Shown here piece after piece: positions 1 to 13,130 of a DNA stretch of 64,000 bases. Under the pieces are notes generated by a model. The model was not told the DNA's origin. It saw only the letters and a list, made by a program, of their open reading frames with translations, and made no database searches. The stretch spans positions 89,604,236 to 89,668,235 of the forward strand of contig CM060177.1 in assembly GCA_030549775.1 (NCBI GenBank), read 5' to 3'. Numbering within the stretch: position 1 is the first letter of the stretch; each line of letters starts with the position of its first letter. This stretch comes from Tamarix chinensis (Eukaryota > Streptophyta > Magnoliopsida > Caryophyllales > Tamaricaceae). The translations under genes were made by a program, and so were the position numbers.

Positions 1-349
1 ATCTTCCACATCAAAAATGTAATTTTTTTTGTTAATAAATTATTTAGGTTTGTTCTAGCTCACATACACAATTGTACGCTCGAATATTTACCAAATTTGC
101 AATGTGTAAAACAACACCAATAACTTTGGATAGGGCATTCCTCCAAGAAATATGGAAATTAGTAGACATAACACAAGTTAGTAACTCTATAATCCAATGT
201 TAAAGTTCATAGATCATAAAACCTAACTATATATCAACGATGACATCCACAGTTACATGCATATAAGCATGTGCATCCCTAGTTGCATATATAGAAGAAT
301 ATAAGACATATAAGATACAAACTAGAATATATATGTATGTATGTAGATA

Positions 350-1242
350 GCTAATAGTGAGCGTGTGAGTGCACAAAATTGACCCATTCATCTCTAACTT
401 CATCAAATTCATTATTAGCATATTTCTAGCCTTGTGCATAACCCTCATTGTTAATCTACAAATAGACACCATTTTATCATTTAGTTATTAATCATTATGT
501 CATAGATTAACTAATGAGAAAATATAGAAAAAGAAGCATGCATGGCTTAGGTCTATGTTCACATATTTTTTCTTGAGTATGAGATCCAATGATCTACAAG
601 CATAGTATCCACAACCATTACCATTTTTGTATTTTTGACACTATAAATGAATTTAGTTAACTTATTGTTCTATTAGATATTAATTGAAAATGAAATAGAA
701 TATAAAAGCTTATCTGTCTGCTTAACATTACAAACTCATACTCAAGATTCCTTAGGTTTGGAAGAACATTTTCACCTCTCCTCATATATGCCATCCAAAG
801 TGCCCTAATAAATAAAGTTGACACACAATATTATAACTTTATATACCTCAAAAAATTAATGCAAAATATATGCATTAATAAAATAATGAATTAAGAAGTA
901 TGCTAACATGTCAATTAAATATTTCTCTTTAGAATGGACAACATCAAAAGGAATGGAATAATTTATAAGGTAAAGAAACACATATACTTTTTTTTAATTA
1001 GGACAAATGGCATATAAAACCTAATGATTATTTACAAGGTGAGGTATGAGATAAATCTTATTGTTGTACCACTTACTTAAGATGAGATATGCTACATAGT
1101 TTATGTGTCTACCCTCGATTATTGTAGTATGGTCAGATATATAGTATAGATACACAAACACAATAGAGGACAACATCCCCTCTACCACAACATGGTTAGC
1201 AACCAACCTATAATTAATAAAAATAAATCATATTTATTAAGA

Positions 1243-1289
<47 letters not shown>

Positions 1290-3530
1290 AAGGTCATAAA
1301 ATTATACAAACCAATAAAAGCTGTTAAAATATATGATATAAAATAATAGATATTTAACAGATATGGAAAAACTCATTATTGATATCCATTTTGACTTATA
1401 AATTTCATTGATAACCTCCACTTATACCATGTAAATGGTATCTTCCCTCCCAACATACTCCGATGGAACATAAATTATAATTAGATCACTACCAAGGTAG
1501 TTTTGGGTGTAGAAATACTATATCACTAAAGTTGCTGGTGGTTGGTGGGGTTCTTATAGCTGTTGGTTCTCCACTAAAGATGGAATCATTTGTAGGGTAA
1601 TCAATTTTTCTCATCTAGCTCTCTTTCCCAATGTAGTGCCCTCTTTTGTTTTTCTCCTTCCACTAATAATTCTCTTTCCATTTGTCTTAGGGGTAATCTT
1701 ATTTTCGTATTCCTTAATTCATAGTATTAAATAAAATATAATGACCAAATACACACACACACACACATACTAATAAGGCATAAATAATGTGTGTAATGTG
1801 TTAGGTATAACATAGATATAGGATGTCATCACCTTTTTAATACTAAGATGTATCCTATCTATAAGCCAAAGTACGAAGCTTTCATGAGCTTCCAACACTA
1901 TGGTTGTCTCATTACCTTCTTTATAATAAGGCAACAGTGCATCTGCAATTATTAGAATGTCACTGCATATAGGCCTTGTATTTGGGGCTAAGATATAACC
2001 ATGGACGGTTAATGTTTCGCTAACATGGATGATGTGTACCCTTACTTTCACCAATAGAATTGATGGGTCATTATCTAACAAATCACATTGATACAAACCT
2101 TAGAATAAAATATTACATATTATTAATTATTGATTTGACACTTGATACATTAAATATGCATCAATTTATAGTTTGTTATGCTTACCTTAGAATGTGAAGA
2201 AAAATATGTATAAGCTTGAAAACTGTTTCTAATGCTATTTATATTTGGCATATGAAGTAGATCATATGCAACTGAATTAGATGGCTTATACCCTTGAGAT
2301 TTAATGGAGGCCAACTCTTTCTCCATTATAGTCATCCATTCAAATGCCATGTTTAATTTTTGGGTTAGGAGAGCCACTTTTTCATGGGTGTTCTAGGGTC
2401 TACATGATCGACCATACACACATGTTCTTGTAACGTCAAATTCAAGACCCATATTGCATCCTGGGTGTTCTTCAATTCACGTTACTTGTGACATAATGCT
2501 ATATCAATATAAACCCTCAACAACATTTGATGTTTCAAGTTCATCATGTAATGTTTACAATTTATAATATATGAATAAACACAATAGAATAGATAGTTTT
2601 CTCTAAGAAAAATAAATATTTCTAGGGATAGCTTCAAACTTACAATTCTTTTGGTAGTGTTTTGTACATCTTCATTAAGATATCATTCTTTTGTTTCTCT
2701 ATCCTTCTTCCATAACATACCAATATTGATGGATGAAGTACATAGATCCTTTTCCTAGGCTATGAGATGTAATTTCAAAAATGCATACTTAAATTAACAG
2801 TATGATTATAAAAGTCTCTACATTATAATGTGAACACATTAATAAAAATGTCATAACAATTATTCTTCTAAGCCTCTATAGCCTTTTTGAGCCATATTAT
2901 GGTGGTCAATATTTTTCTTCACAATTTCTTTATTTCTGTCACTATTCTCTTATATTACAAGCTAATTATGTACTCAAAGTTATTTAAATATCAATGATAT
3001 ATTCCAAATCATAAAGCTTAACTATTATACAACATATACCTTAAACTCTTTTGAAAGACAATATACATTAAAATGATCCTAACTATCTTTATTAATAAAA
3101 CAATAATGCTTTAGGGGCTTCATGTTTAAAAGTCATCCTTCTTTCTATACATTTAATTATTTTCCAAGTTTGCCCTAAATATGCTTAAACATTCACTACA
3201 ATGTCTAAGAAGCCACTTCTTTCTCACCTCTAAGACAATGAACACTCTCTACAAAATAAGACATATATATATGTATATCAATGTTAATGCCTTAAAATTA
3301 ATAACATGTGGCATCTAAAAATTTGATAAATAAAACACATCATTTACCATCACTTCTTGCCAAATATGTTCCTTGTGGCCATTTGGAACCAACTTCCAAA
3401 TATTATAGGAGATAGGAAAATTATTACGAGTGATGAGTGAAATGTATGTGAGAAACATGTCTACATACTCACCTATAGGAAGCTTATACATATTCTAACT
3501 TAATCATAATTATTCTCCTCTACTTCTCAT
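350..3530 (-). pseudogene. CACTA second gene: En/Spm plant-transposase-like protein with Ulp1-like protease C-terminus, broken
   Basis: Second gene of CACTA-1, downstream of the transposase on the same strand. Recognisable blocks in order: FPISYNIWKLVPNGHKEHIW at about 3360-3420, which resembles the N-terminal part of the plant En/Spm second protein; TRTCVYGRSCRP then KLNMAFEWMTIMEKELASIK at 2280-2440, a helical stretch; VHGYILAPNTRP and LIIADALLPY through ESFVLWLIDRI at 1840-2015, resembling the domain that precedes Ulp1 in these proteins; and a Ulp1-like cysteine protease. In the protease, KIYLIPHLVNNH (about 1025) carries the expected catalytic His, KVYVFLYLINYS (about 970) is where the Asp should be but is not seen, and NEFDEVRDEWVNFV (about 370-410) is the family tail. 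Stops are frequent and exon limits cannot be set. The Ulp1 call rests on short motifs. Confidence 0.65.
1246..1287. repeat. (TA)n microsatellite
   Basis: About 21 perfect TA units inside CACTA-1, between two parts of its second gene. Other microsatellites are listed separately. Confidence 0.95.
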
Positions 3531-3818
3531 GTCTGTGATGAGAATCATCACACTAGTTCCTTTCTTCCCTTGTTCATCACTAGAGTTCCTATCAATAGTT
3601 TTCTTCATCATAACTCTGTGAAATTTTAATATATAAATTAGTACAACCAAGGCTATGAATAAATGCATAAAAAATAAAGTGTCTAGAAAACATATCATAT
3701 GCAGTAATGATATGAAAAAGAAAATAATATAATGTTTAAATAACAAGCACACTGCACAAATATGTTATAATGTTAACACCCACATCGAATTCATTTCCTT
3801 CTTTTTTTTCTTCCTTCC

Positions 3819-6800
3819 TTATGGATTGATTTCATAATCTGATATGTATATTACTTCATAATCATCATCCATCACATATATTTCCTCCTTAGCATTGTTA
3901 CTGTAATCATTGTTTAATGATTGAGTTGCTTGCACAGCTTCGACACACACTTTCTCCCACTTGGCATCATTTTCATTCACACATTCATTGACGGTTCTTT
4001 TCTTCGTGGCTAAAACCATAGAGCATCTTTTATTAGCAAAATCGGTGGCGAAGAAAACTTTTATTTCTTGTGATGATAAGATGAATGGTCTTGTTTATGT
4101 CATGCCATATTAAGATCTATTAATGTGAACCAATCTTTTTATCAAAACCCATGACTATTATCAACCCTTTTGCACTTGAAAATAGATACTTTAAACACAA
4201 TGTAATCTAGATCTAAAATCCATTTGATCATGCCATAATAATTCATATTTCCATATGTTGGATTATTGTTCTTCACATTAGCAATATGAATTCCCTCAAC
4301 CACTAAAATCACTCCATTGTTCTGCATTGTACTCTTCTCATCTTCTTCTTTCATGTAAAAAGTATATTTATTAATGGCATAGCTTTTATATGAGAAAACT
4401 TCATACTAGGGCATTTGAGAAAACCAATTTAAGGTTTCAAAAATTGATGTTGAGGAATTTTTGGTGGGTAGAATGATGCGATATCTTCTCTAATGTATGA
4501 AGGAAAGATTGTGTTTATTAATTACCCATTTCTCAGTCTTTGATGGATTTTCAATCCTCAAAAAATGCTTATGTTCTTCAACATATGGCTAGACATCATC
4601 ACTATTATGGAATACATAGAGATGTGATTTGTAGAGCTTGTAAGGGTTTACTTGCCCAAATTATTTATCCCTAATATCATGTCCTTTGATTTTTCTTATA
4701 TTTTAAGACTTAGGAATACTAAGAGCTTTAGCATTGGACAAGTAATTTGTGTAAAATTCAATTGCCTCTTCTACTAGTTAAGTCTTAACAATACATCCTT
4801 CTCACAAATATAAATTATTTATGTAACATTTTATCAAATTTATAAATCATTCAAAGGGATACATCCAGTGCACATTAATAGATCTTAACAATTTTACCTT
4901 ATAAACCAAGTGAACGGTTAGATGGACCATAAAATCAAAGAATGAAGGAAGAAAATACATTTCAAGTTTGCACAAAGTTATCACAATCCCTCATTGCAAG
5001 CCATCCAAACTATCAGGTTGTAGGATTTTGGAGTAGAGTGCATTAATGAACCAAAAAATCCTAGTGATAGTAATTCAAACATGCTTTTATGAAATTCCAC
5101 ATATGGCTATTGGCATCAAATGTTTCATCAAAATATGATAATCATAAAACTTTATGTTAGTTAGTTTCAATTCTTTCATCAACACTAGACTTCTAACATT
5201 TGAAGAATACCCCTCTGGAATCTTGATACTATTAAAATGTAAAAATTTAATTTTCTCCTTTCGAGAGAGAGTATGGTAAGCTTGTGGTAAATAAGTTATT
5301 CTTCCATTGTCTCGTGGTGCTAGTTCATGCCTAATGTCAATTTCCTCCATATCAATCTAATCGAGAATTGATTTGGTCTTTAGTCTTTCATGGAGCATTA
5401 AGTAATGTATCAAAAAAGCTAACACATATATTTTTCTATATATGCATTATATCAAGGGCATGGTTCATGTATAGATATTCCCATTATATAAGGTTAAAGA
5501 ATATAAACATCATCTTCCAGCCAATTGATGGAGGCTTATCTTTATTTTTCTTCCCAAACTACACCTTCAAATGTTTCATCTTTGTATACACGTGTTAAAC
5601 CGCCAACTAGATTAGTGCATTCGTTTCTTCTTGAAAGCTATTGAAAGCATACATTTACCTACAATAATGATGATCTTTTAGTAAAAACCTATGATGACCA
5701 AAAAAAGAAGTCTCATGGCCATGTATTAGTTGTAAAAATGAAGTATTATCCTCACATATTGGGCATGCATGATAGCCTTTCACACTATACCTTGACAAGT
5801 TTTGATATGCCAAAAAAACACTTATAATAAAAAATAACCTTGCTCTCAAAGTAAAATTTTCCTCACCATATGCATCAATTACTTCCATACCGTTATACCA
5901 TAAGAACTTCAAATCATGAATCAAAGGCTCTAAATAAACATCAATATTACTCCCTAATTAATTTGGCCCTGAAATGAGTAAAGACAATAGCACATACCTA
6001 TGTTTCATGTAGAGACACGACGGTAGATTGTATGCAACCAAAATCACTATCCATATACTTTATATGCCTTTATTGTGTGGATTCATACCATCCATAGAAA
6101 GTGCTAGATGCAAGTTTCTTGGTGCTTCACTAACTTCAACAAAAAAACCACCAATCATCATCCATTGTGGAGATTTAGATGGATATCTCAGAAGCCCTCA
6201 TCTATCATCTCATCAGCATGCCATCTCAAGTTCTTCGCATCTAGGACATCATTAAACTTCCACATAGATCTTAGTATTATAGGAAAATACCATAACACGA
6301 TAAATGACACCTTATTCTTCTTGTGTTGCAGTACTTAGCATTCTAGATTAGGAAAACTATCTAAATATGCATATTCATTACGAAATAATATACAATCATT
6401 AGGCCATGCATGTTTCTTCTCATAACTCATACCCATACATGAAAGGACATTATTTGCTTCATAGGTACAATTGGATAGAACATTATCATATGGAAGCATT
6501 TCTTTCACAAATGTCAATAATTCCATAAAACTCTTATCACTCCCTTTGTTACATGCTTTTAAGTTATAATAGCTTAAAGTAGCAAATAATCTAGTATACT
6601 TCTTATAGTCATGGTATAAAGGTTTTTTTGAATCACTCAATAGCTGGTCAAATATTTTTGGATAATCCCCAACTTTTTGAGTCATCTTCACTAACAAATC
6701 ACCCTCGTTGTTGTCAAATAATCCACTACTATCCCTTTGATATTCCTCATTATCATATCTAGACTCTCTCTTACCATGCCATATCCAATGAGTGTAACTT

Positions 6801-6994
6801 GTATCAATTTTATGCACAAACAAATGATCACTCAAATCATTAGCATTGATAAGTTGAATATAAGTACAATTTAAACAAGGAGAGACTATTATACTAGCTT
6901 CCTAAGCATGTTCTACTACAAACTTGATGAAAAATTCAACTCCTTTATCAAATTCTCTACACAAATAATTTGGAGACATCCATTTTAAATCCAT
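3819..6994 (-). pseudogene. CACTA transposase (Tnp2) pseudogene
   Basis: Remnant of the En/Spm TNPD-type transposase, which in live elements binds and cuts the CACTA termini. The likely start is the ATG at 6994 (MDLKWMSPNYLC), which opens the transposase-associated domain and continues through YTHWIWHG near 6785. An in-frame TAG lies at 6902-6904. The Tnp2 core follows: YEKKHAWPNDCILF (about 6400), VLWYFPII and LRWHADE (6290-6200), SMDGMNP (about 6090, matching the family SDGFNP motif), YNLPS (about 6025) and KGYHACPICEDNT (about 5770). Next come a YLPQAYHTL block (5290), the DUF4218-like stretch with LCKLEMYFLPSFFDFMVHL (about 4940) and WMYPFE (4860). DUF4216 follows, with STMQNNGVILV, MNYYGMI and FKCKRVDN (4340-4150), then PFILSSQ (4090). 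Domain order matches the family. At least a dozen stops or shifts make it non-functional. ATG choice is by homology. Confidence 0.88.
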
Positions 6995-7494
6995 AGTTTT
7001 CTAATATATATGTATCCCATGAAAGATATTATTACAAATCAATTCATTTCTACAAACTAATTCACATATTACTCATGCTTAGAAAGAATTCATATTTATA
7101 TAATGTATTATGCTATTTTGAAGCTATATATTTAAAAAATTCCAACACATTTCCATATCATTAGCAATTTACAAATCTCTTATAGTTAGAAAGAGTTCAA
7201 ATTTCTATAATGTATCATGTTATTTTGTTGATATATATGAAAACCATTCTAATAAGGGAATAAAAATATATAAATATACAAATCCTTCTCACTTAGAAAG
7301 AGCTCATATGTATATACATATCAAATATTTATACAAGGTTTGTAAATTTAAAAGGTAATACATACAATGTACTTAAAACAAGACAAAAAAACTAAGAAGG
7401 AACCTAAGGTAATAATATACATCAAAAGGTTGCTACAATCCAAACACCTAAATAAGAACACCCCCTAACCATCTTATGAAATCCATCAGTTGTC

Positions 7495-7985
7495 TTACCT
7501 AGGTCGGCTAGAACCTGTCACTCTTAGAGTCCACCCTTCTTGATATGTCATCTGCTACCTCGCATCATCAATAGAGAGTGCAGTGAAAAATACTCTAAGG
7601 TAACCAAGGCTAATACTTGGGGGTAAGCTATAACGAAGCCTCCACTCTTCATCTACTACCATCAGCTTTCTAGCTATCTAATCATAAACCTTCACAAACA
7701 CCTCACCCTCAACAAATCTCACGTGTGGTGCATCAATATAGTGGATAAACAAATGCAAATAACTAGCTAATGCCCCTAGCAATAGCTCAATATTAGGCAG
7801 TGTTAATAGCGAATGATATGATCTGAAATGGAATGGATCAAGTATGGCTTACCCATGAACAAGTGGTCAAGCTCCTCATTTAATAATATCACATGACTCT
7901 AGAAATCTGAATCAGGTGCTATGTAGAAATATGATGGAGGTATGTAAATAATAGGCATGTGTGATATATGATCACCACCTATAAA
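7495..7985 (-). pseudogene. Unidentified coding-like stretch inside CACTA-1
   Basis: Reading the minus strand gives two long, non-repetitive stretches that join by one frameshift near 7800. The first includes MPIIYIPPSYFYIAPDSDF and LDHLFMGKPYLIHSI. The second, about 100 codons with only two stops, includes LGALASYLHLFIHYIDAPHV, VDEEWRLRYSLPPSI and YQEGWTLRVTGSSRPR, then a stop at 7495-7497. Composition is protein-like, unlike the AT-rich low-complexity frames around it. It lies upstream of the transposase start (6994) on the same strand, so it could be an extra CACTA exon or gene, or a captured host fragment. I do not recognise the family and assign no function. Confidence 0.4.
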
Positions 7986-9060
7986 AGAGAACAACCACTA
8001 AATCATGTTGCTAAGATTATTATTTAACTTTTTTGAATTATAAAATATGTAAATTCTATAGCCTTATTAATCATAAATATATAATATAATATCTTAAAAA
8101 ATATTATGTTAAGCTAACAACATAATTAACTTATATCACCAACAATTTATCGAAGGTACATCTATACCATACAAGCAATATCGTTTTATCAGCAAAAAAT
8201 TAAATAAATTATGTGATATTTTTTAGGAACATATTATACTAACATTCATTCATATATTTATAACATATTTTTAAATATAAATCTAAGGCTATGCATACAT
8301 AAAAGTATAGGGGGGAAATTCCAATGTATAGCTAGAAAGTATAACAACATAGTAATAAAGGCAAACAAATATCATACAAACAATAATACATGTAATACCT
8401 ACTAAATAACATGCATGCATATATTTAAAATGAAAGAAAAAGGAAAAAAAATATACCTAGCAAGTGATAGGTTGTTGAGTCACGGAGACTATAGGGACGT
8501 TAACCGGTTGGTTATAGGAGTTAGGAATGTGGTGTCTGATGAAGAAGGGTAGAGGTTGGTTTAAGTAGAAGAGGAAAGGAGGCAAGGCAGGGGCGAAGGA
8601 TGGACAATCAAAAGAAATGTCGGTGCAACCTTGGTCGAGAGTGAGAAACAAAAAATGATGATGACAATGGGAGGAAATAGAAAATAGTCATTGACAGATA
8701 AAAGGAAGGAACGGTTGCCATTGATAGGTAAAATGACGACAACCATTACTAGGAAAATGAAGAGGAGGAATGAGAATAAGGGAGAAAAGGATAATAAAAT
8801 ATCTGAAACTGACGTAATGAGCAAAGAGGGAAGGTAGGGTCTATTTAATATGCTACATTTTGATATGACCCTGATCAAAACATATTTTGATAATGGATCC
8901 TACATTAATTGTTATTAAAATAAAGAACCCTTTTCATTTTGTTAATGGTTTATTTATAACCTTTATCAAAATAAGGGATCCTTCCATTTTATTAATTCTT
9001 AATGTATGGAACCATTATTAAAACTTATTCTATATTACTGACCCTAAATTTTCATGTTTT

Positions 9061-12000
9061 AATCAATTGTTTCAAACAAACTACTATTTATGTGCCATTA
9101 TTAGTTAAGGATTCATGGTAGAATGCTTGATTTCATTATTCATTCTCAATCAAATGTAGAAGGCACACAAACACACACAAAAAATGGTAATAAGGCTAAT
9201 ATTAACTCTCCTTAATTAAGACAAAATCAATGGCCCTAATTATATAAGAGTTAAACCAACACATGTCCATATGGTATACATAATTATTTATAATTAAAAT
9301 GACAAGATATTACAAAGTTTACATAAAATATGAAAGCTACATAAAGCCTAATCATGATAATACATGAAATAATTAATAATCAAGCTTTATGTCTTGTAGC
9401 GTTGTCCATACAACTTTGTAACTCTTTCATTGTCATTGTATTGCACATTAGATATCATTGATGAAGTCCTCTTCTTGCAAACATATGTAATATTGGCAGA
9501 ATCACTTAATGAAATATTATTAGCATTATTGTGAAGGTGTTCAAGATTTACCAAAATAATTAGTACTACCTCCAAATATGCTAACTCTTGAACTTCAACT
9601 TGAGAAGAATGAGATGAAGATACTACTACATAATTTTCTTTTTCCTAAAGGAGGTGGTGGGGATGCTAATATGTTTGTTGTGGAGTAGAGTTTTTGCCTG
9701 TTACTTAGATTAAATGGCACTTGGGTTATTCGTTTATAGTAATGCATGGCTATCCTATTGAACCTTTCTTGATTACTCTTTGGTGGTATCTATCCTTTGA
9801 AGCTCTTGTATTAATATAATGGTATTTGTTTATAGTATGCTACTTTAAAATCTTATGGTGGTGGTTTTATTCCTTTGCTATTATGATTAAGATTTTTCCT
9901 TCATGCTAAATTTGTTTTAAATTGTGTACTTTATGTGTTTTTTTGTTATTATAAATTTTTAATTTTAACCAATAATATTAACATATTTTAATAAACTTAT
10001 AAAAGGAAAATTAAATATGAAAACATAAATCTCTAATTATTTTTATAATTAGAAAATAGATAAAATTGTAGCTTATATTTAAAAGGGGTAGGTGCCTAAT
10101 AGAGAAAATATATCTCTTATTCTTTTTGTAGACATAGTTGATTTTTTTTATGTCTTCATTTCATTATAAAATGTCAATGAGGTATTCTATTTGTGATCTT
10201 TATGATCATATAAAAATGGATTTTGATGTTGAATGATTTTTTTTGTGGTTCTTAAATTGAATTTATGTTATAAATTTGATGAATTTGTCTATGATATTTA
10301 TAGAGTTTTATGGTTATAAATTTTTCTTATACTATAAAAATGTTTATGCTACTACGTGATATTAATATTTTTTGGAGTGTTATTCAGGTTTATGTTAATT
10401 TTGATATTTTTGTAGGTTTTGTGTTTTTTCATGATTAATTTGAATAAATGTCAACATAGTAGTAGATAGAAAATTTAAATTATCATATATATTACATAGG
10501 ATATTTTGGGAGTGTTGTTCGAGTTAAACTAATTGGTTTAGTATAATATTTTCTCCTCATTTAAACTATTTGAATTTTATTTTAGATTGGATGTGCTAAT
10601 ATTTTTGCATTAATGCTCTATACATGTTATCTCGAAAGTTAAAAACTAGGATGGGTTTTGATGGAGGGTGGTGCTCAAGGTTTTCTTCATTATTTTATGC
10701 TAGCTTTTTACCCGTGTGATGCAAAAGAAAATGATGAATATTGAATTTGTGTAGATAAAAAAATATGCTCTCAATAATATATATAGTAACTAAATAGTAT
10801 AATGCAAATAAACTTTTTGTGAATAAAAATATACTGAATACTTGATCATCATTTGTTTGGGGGTTAAATATGACCTGATTATCCAATTTCAATCACAAAT
10901 AACACTACACACAATATGTATGGGTGTATTACTAGCAATTTTATTAAAAAAATAAATTCCCATTTTCTCTAGTATGTATAATGCTAAATTTTATATTAGA
11001 TATCTTGTGCAAGCATCAAGACGTAGATAATTAATAATATTTTCTCATTTTCAAAAAATAATAGGGTCATGGCCAAGAAAATACATAATTATCCAATTAT
11101 TTCATGAATTAAAAAAATACATCAATCTAAATTTCCAAAAGCTAACATAAGACTACAACTAATTCGTCTCATATAACTCATTCTTCTAGTTGCGTAACTT
11201 ACCTTTGTTGTTGATGACCATTACATCATGATGGTCGGCCCTTTCAAAAATTTCCTTACTCTTTCTTGAAGTCATTATGTGTAACTTCCACACAACAAGT
11301 GAACAACAAACTTCTTGAAGCCACTAGGAAGATGGGGGCATGTTCTCATGTCAGACTTATTAATAATGTTGGGCATCAAAACACTTCCCTTAAACTTTCT
11401 TCTAATGTTGGAATCATTACCCTTTGTTCTACACTAGATTGTATTAACAAATTACAGTCACTCTAGGGCTCTTAAACTTCTTTAACCTCCTTTTCACTAC
11501 CTACTTAAATAACAACAAAATCACCATCTGGTTGCTAATCATTGCCTTCCTCCATTCCATAAGAAAAAGTAAATTACTATGATGCTAATGATATGTGAGA
11601 AATGAAAACTCAAGGATGAATGAAAAAAAATGGAAACTATAACTCCCATATATATCCAAGAAAATACCTACTCTAGGATTTTATATTATTTGAGAAAACA
11701 GCAACCATCTTTTCAATTTTACATTCCTATATCACAAACTTGATCCCTTCCTTTGCTCAACCATGTGTAAGTAAATGCCTCTCTATATCCTTCCCATGAA
11801 TGAAATTGAAAAATTAATTAGAGAAGTCCAACTATTTTACTCCTATGTTATAGGAATGTCACATTTAAAATTGTTCCTCTCCCTCGCCAACAACTATTTA
11901 TACTACATCTTCCATTAGCATATCTACACAATTCTTTCCACCATATAATGCAAGCACCTATCAACAAAAATAAAAAACATATTTTCAAATAATAATAGTA

Positions 12001-12900
12001 ATACACTTTACAACCAATATAATTGTCATGCACAATCAAGATTGGTACTACCAATATCCAAACTAATGGTAAATGAGAAAGACGAGCCTCTTCCAATATG
12101 CTAGCAAGAATCGGCTTCTAACCAACATGCTAGCAAGAATTAGCTTCTAAAGAGTTAACAACTATGCATCTTATATTCTTTAGAATATTATCAAGTTTTT
12201 GAACATAAAAAATTCTTTAGATAACTTAATGCACTCATCTAATTTTACATAATATCTTCTCATTCTATAGTATCAACATAAATGAAATTATTTCCAATCT
12301 TTGATACGAGTGATATACTACGATAAAAATGTCCACAGTAAAGAAGGTATGGAAGGCTTACAACTTTGTCTTAAGTTTTGTCTAACACTACCATTGATGT
12401 TCTAGTTGCATAGCCCCATGATAGAATCATTTTTTCCATGTTTGAACTTATCTAGGTTATATATAGTTGCATATTTTATCCAAGTCCTCCATACATGCAG
12501 ACATAACATGAGCTAAATTAGATAGGATTAAATTACCTTTAGACGACCAAACATATACTATATAAGTGCCAAAATTTTAAAATTATATACATATAAAATA
12601 AACTCATAGAAAATATTAAAAGAGAGCAACTTAGTAACATACCTTGAAAGAAGGTTGACAAGCATTTACATTCTATAATTTTCTCGAATTTCCTCACTTT
12701 TTTAGAGTATTGTAATTTCTTAATTAAACTAGAGTAGAAAATAGAATTATGTGTTGGTTTTCAATATAAAATGATAAGTTTAAAATTTTCAAAGCTTGAA
12801 GATTGTAACATAGCAATCATAATGGATAAGAAAAGGTAAATGCAAATGGGAAAACATACATGTTAAGATATTGTGATACTTTCCACTTTAACCTCTACTT
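9061..12900. other. Unassigned AT-rich stretch
   Basis: No gene or transposon domain recognised on either strand. Longest open frames are under 85 codons and low in complexity. A short imperfect direct repeat built on GCTAGCAAGAATYRGCTTCTAA occurs at about 12098-12148. The first few hundred bases may still be CACTA-1 end. The rest may be part of CACTA-4, whose transposase remnant begins just to the right. Confidence 0.5.
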
Positions 12901-13130
12901 CAGATGCTTTTTATTTCCATTAAGATGACCCCTCTAATAAGATGACATCTTGATAAAGGAAATGATGGAGATTTGAGGCATCCAGCTAATGGGTTGGCGT
13001 GGAAAAAAAATATGATGAGCTTAATTCTTATTTTGCTTTTGAACCTCGAGATGTTAGACTTGGGCTAGCTAGTGAGGGTTTTCAACCATTCAACAATGCA
13101 AGAACATTGTATGGTATATGAAATATTTTG
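12900..13130 (+). pseudogene. CACTA-4 transposase (Tnp2) fragment
   Basis: A plus-strand remnant of the Tnp2 core. GDLRHPANGLAWKK (about 12970-13010) is followed, after a shift inside a run of A, by YDELNSYFAFEPRDVRLGLA and SEGFQPFNNARTLY (13013-13130). This is the family block in which RHPADG-AWK precedes DPRNVRLGL and SDGFNPFG. The transposase parts before and after it are not recognisable here. Orientation is opposite to CACTA-1 and CACTA-2, so this is a separate insertion. Confidence 0.75.

Larger units (their letters stand above)
1..9060 (-). mobile_element. CACTA-1, En/Spm-type DNA transposon, nearly complete, left end outside window
   Basis: A decayed CACTA element with both its genes on the minus strand. 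The transposase pseudogene lies at 3819-6994 and a second, Ulp1-ending pseudogene at about 350-3530. The first 500 bases align by eye with 27880-28270, where a second copy of the family ends at a CACTA terminus about 310 bases from the homologous point. The left end of CACTA-1 should therefore lie about 250 bases outside the window (inference). The right end is approximate. Subterminal motifs resembling AACCATTATTAAAA occur at 8900-9030 and match the TAATAACGGTT repeats of the related end at 27590-27860. No clean CACTA terminus or target duplication could be fixed there. Bases 7000-8460 and 8460-8900 (purine-rich) are presumed 5' non-coding sequence apart from the coding-like stretch at 7495-7985. 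Confidence 0.8.

Noticed and set aside
8457..8878. Minus-strand open frames with hydrophobic runs, possible membrane protein
   Set aside because: They come from purine-rich plus-strand DNA of the CACTA-1 5' region; two frames overlap and no motif is seen.
9387..12096. Short open frames as small host genes
   Set aside because: All under 85 codons, with no conserved motif or recognisable gene structure; expected by chance in AT-rich DNA of this length.
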